NCBI GenBank assembly: GCA_900551465.1
Contig: URWL01000093.1
Coordinates: 1-7,196 of the forward strand
Direction of reading: 5' to 3'
Source of the DNA: an uncultured Blautia sp.
GTDB taxonomy: Bacteria > Bacillota > Clostridia > Lachnospirales > Lachnospiraceae
DNA length: 7,196 nucleotides
Part shown: positions 5,199 to 7,196 of the stretch, piece after piece
Layout of the letters: each line of letters starts with the position of its first letter
How positions within the stretch are numbered: position 1 is the first letter of the stretch
The notes under the pieces: generated by a model
Told to the model about the DNA's origin: nothing
Databases searched by the model: none
What the model saw: only the letters and a program-made list of their open reading frames with translations
Position numbers and translations under genes: made by a program

Positions 5199-6707
5199 CT
5201 AATTCATCTTTTCTCTTAATTCATTCATGTTGATTTTTCCATTAAAGTTCAAAGGCATATTTTCCAAATAGCAGAACTTCCTGGGTATCATAAAGTTAGG
5301 CAGACGTTCCTTTAAGTGTCTGGCAATTTCTCTGGAAGAAATTTCTTCACCTGTGTAAAACAGCCAGATCTGTTGTTTCTCTTTCTTATACAGACACACA
5401 GCCTCACGGATCTCCGGCATAAGAACCGCGGCCGCCTGTATTTCGCCCAGCTCTACTCTATGCCCCATATGTTTTATCTGATCATCTTTTCTTCCGCAGA
5501 AAATCAGTTGTCCCTGTTCATTAATCCTGCCAAGGTCACCAGTCTTATATACGATCTCATCATAAATAGGATTCAGAGGATTTTTTACAAATACTTCTCT
5601 TGTTTTTTCTGGATTTCTATAATATCCCAAAGCCAGCGAAGTACCCTGCACATAAATCTCTCCCACTTCCCCGGAAGCTGCCTCTTTTCCGTCTTCTGTA
5701 ATAAGAAGAATATTTGTATTGCGGAATGGCTGTCCAATAGGAAGGTTCTCTTCTTCCGTTACTAAATGATCTACCTCATACCAGGTACAGCTTGCAGTAA
5801 TTTCTGTAGGCCCATAATGGTTCACAAAAACAGCTTCCGGAAGATTCTCCTGCCATATTCTAAGATGTTTGCATGACATTACAGAACCTGTAAAAAATAC
5901 TTTTCTCACAAATTCAGGGCGTATTTCTTCAAATGTGCCCAGTTCCGAACATAAAGTCAGAGCGCCTGTTACCCAACATATAGTTGTTACCTTATTTTCA
6001 TTCAGGTACTGAAACAGACGGACCGGCATTGAAAAATACTTTTTAGGAATAAGAACTGTTGAAGCCCCTGTTTTCAGAGGAAGGTAAAGATCCCGCAGTG
6101 CTGCTACATAATCCAATGGAGACTGATTTCCAAAAATCTCCTCCTGGCCAATGTCAAAAGTTTCAGAAAAAGCTTCTATATAATCGATCAGCTGTCTGTG
6201 AGATTCCACTACTCCTTTTGGTATTCCAGTGGAACCAGAAGTAAATATCACATATGCCGGATCCACATCCATTACCTGACTGCGGACAGCTTCCAGCCTT
6301 TCAGGACATTCTCTGGCTTCTTCCATATCCCTGGTTGAAATAATCTTCCCTGTAAATTCCAGTTCTTCTGCAGCCTGACGATATATTTCATCTGTCACCA
6401 TAATATCCGCCTGCACTGTATCCAGGATCAATTTCAGACGATATTTCGGAAGTTCCAGATCAATAGGCACATAAAAGCATCCACTGTAAAGAACTGCAAA
6501 AAACAATTCCGGAGTAGTAACTGTTTTATCTGTAATAACAAGTACAGGCTTTCTGGGCGAAGTGTATTCCGTAAGAAAACTTCCCCATCTGCGTGCTGTC
6601 ATAAGCGCTTCGCGAAAAGTGATTTCATTATTTTCATCTCTGTACAGCACTTTTTCTGCAAAACACTTCTGAGCCTGCTCCAAATATTCCAAAATATTGA
6701 TGATCAT
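5199..6707 (-). CDS. dltA: DltA-like adenylating ligase (AMP-binding family)
   Basis: DltA activates D-alanine with ATP in the cytoplasm and loads it on the DltC carrier. This 502-residue protein has the expected length and all ANL-family core motifs: the phosphate loop FTSGSTGIPKG (155-165), NHYGPTE (296-302), YKTGDLG (387-393), GRKDDQIKHMGHRVEL (405-420) and the catalytic Lys in NGKI (K491). The substrate block is unusual: SPLDYVAALRDLY (196-208) replaces the SPFSFDLSVMDLY-type pattern of DltA. The Asp that binds the amino group in amino-acid-activating enzymes is aligned with V201, so the substrate may not be D-alanine or even an amino acid. The start at 6707 is chosen because GAGAGGAC lies five bases upstream; an in-frame ATG at 6755 would overlap the preceding gene by 35 bases. 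Confidence 0.8.
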   Translation of the reverse strand: MIINILEYLEQAQKCFAEKVLYRDENNEITFREALMTARRWGSFLTEYTSPRKPVLVITDKTVTTPELFFAVLYSGCFYVPIDLELPKYRLKLILDTVQADIMVTDEIYRQAAEELEFTGKIISTRDMEEARECPERLEAVRSQVMDVDPAYVIFTSGSTGIPKGVVESHRQLIDYIEAFSETFDIGQEEIFGNQSPLDYVAALRDLYLPLKTGASTVLIPKKYFSMPVRLFQYLNENKVTTICWVTGALTLCSELGTFEEIRPEFVRKVFFTGSVMSCKHLRIWQENLPEAVFVNHYGPTEITASCTWYEVDHLVTEEENLPIGQPFRNTNILLITEDGKEAASGEVGEIYVQGTSLALGYYRNPEKTREVFVKNPLNPIYDEIVYKTGDLGRINEQGQLIFCGRKDDQIKHMGHRVELGEIQAAAVLMPEIREAVCLYKKEKQQIWLFYTGEEISSREIARHLKERLPNFMIPRKFCYLENMPLNFNGKINMNELREKMN

Positions 6708-6712
6708 ACTCT

Positions 6713-6720
6713 GTCCTCTC
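6713..6720 (-). promoter_or_regulatory. Ribosome binding site deciding the dltA-like start
   Basis: The - strand reads GAGAGGAC five bases before ATG 6707, within the 13-base gap after the MBOAT stop. It supports the 502-residue form, the usual length for the family, over the 518-residue form from 6755. Confidence 0.75.
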
Positions 6721-7196
6721 TTAAAATCCTCTGTAAATAAATGATTTTGCATCATAACCTATTCCATAAATTCCAAAGATCACAATAGCAAATATTCCAA
6801 CAAGATAAATGATCCAGCGGAATACTGCATTCTGTCTGGCGATCAGCTCACGGACACTGTATCCACATTCCTGAATTGTACTGATCATGATCCAGAAAAT
6901 GAGACAGATTCCAAGAAGAATAAAATCTTTCTGTGTCAGACCCAGGGTAAAAATTCCTCCGTTAAAAAGAACTCCCGGATTAAAGTCAAGACTGTGTCTC
7001 ATCATCCAGACAGCCGCCCCAAAGCTGGCTCCTCTGGAAAAGAATCTTCCGATCACGATCAATATAAAGGTTCGAGTGATCTGAAACAGCTTCCAGCTGA
7101 ATGCCTTTGTATTGATCCGCAGAAGCTCCGTCAGACGAACAATATAAGGCTCAAAAAGGATTCCGCCTATAATGAAAACTGCCTGATAAAGACCAT
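6721..7196 (-). CDS. dltB: DltB-like MBOAT acyltransferase, 3' part
   Basis: This is the C-terminal part of a membrane-bound O-acyltransferase; the frame stays open to the window edge (157 codons read from 7194, then TAA at 6723-6721). DltB moves activated D-alanine from the carrier across the membrane. The visible part starts GLYQAVFIIGGILFEPYI, which fits the family segment just after the catalytic WHG region. ITRTFILIVIGRFFSRG follows, resembling the RTF...GWxxFRA block of DltB/AlgI proteins. Several more hydrophobic helices come next, and the end is GYDAKSFIYRGF, matching the FIYFQF-type terminus of the family. The catalytic His would lie just outside the window, so activity cannot be judged. 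It is followed after 13 bases by the adenylating ligase, which supports one operon in the order B-A-D. AlgI-type acetyltransferases are the alternative, but the ligase next to it favours a Dlt-type system. Confidence 0.82.
   Translation of the reverse strand, partial: GLYQAVFIIGGILFEPYIVRLTELLRINTKAFSWKLFQITRTFILIVIGRFFSRGASFGAAVWMMRHSLDFNPGVLFNGGIFTLGLTQKDFILLGICLIFWIMISTIQECGYSVRELIARQNAVFRWIIYLVGIFAIVIFGIYGIGYDAKSFIYRGF

Noticed and set aside
5316..5765. 149-residue + strand open frame opposite the ligase gene
   Set aside because: It is antisense to conserved ANL motifs and has low-complexity, unlikely composition.
6708..6755. Longer DltA-like form starting at ATG 6755
   Set aside because: It would overlap the MBOAT gene by 35 bases, and the ribosome binding site and family length favour 6707.

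Overview
The window looks like chromosomal DNA of a spore-forming, low-to-mid GC Firmicute of the class Clostridia, probably Lachnospiraceae-like. The grounds are a spoIID-spoIIQ engulfment pair in the order seen in clostridia, AT-rich intergenic DNA with strong AGGAG-type ribosome binding sites, and the style of the proteins. The exact genus cannot be read from the sequence. No rRNA, tRNA, CRISPR array or insertion sequence was seen.

Layout. Positions 1-69 hold what may be the last 22 codons of a + strand gene. A small GIY-YIG nuclease-family gene follows on the - strand (84-326). An intrinsic terminator at 480-532 separates it from the sporulation pair, also on the - strand: spoIID (1503-2312) followed by spoIIQ (576-1391). 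Each sporulation gene has its own candidate promoter. The one before spoIIQ is sigma-F-like and the one before spoIID weakly resembles sigma-E, which fits forespore and mother-cell expression. Both proteins look catalytically degenerate: SpoIID has Gln where the family has its catalytic Glu, and SpoIIQ lacks the LytM zinc ligands.

A divergent + strand gene for a membrane-anchored metallophosphoesterase follows. It has a near-consensus sigma-A promoter (2455-2483), a good ribosome binding site and an ATG at 2511. The first codons run into a seven-T tract that puts the ATG out of frame with the rest of the protein. The conserved membrane N-terminus is readable only after a -1 shift or one added T. 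The next in-frame ATG, at 2720, removes two predicted membrane helices. A strong terminator at 3720-3760 ends this transcript inside the 3' end of a convergent small gene.

From 7196 down to 4133 (- strand) lies a dlt-like operon: the 3' part of an MBOAT acyltransferase (DltB-like), a DltA-like adenylating ligase and a DltD-like membrane-anchored SGNH protein, tightly packed. In the textbook pathway DltA loads D-alanine onto the DltC carrier, DltB passes it across the membrane, and DltD helps place it on teichoic acid. No carrier gene lies between these three genes, and the ligase lacks the usual Asp at the amino-group-binding position, so the substrate is uncertain. A 112-residue basic protein of unknown function (3686-4024) follows on the same strand.

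The points most worth a second look are the T7 frameshift, the degenerate engulfment enzymes with compartment-type promoters, and the non-standard dlt-like cassette.
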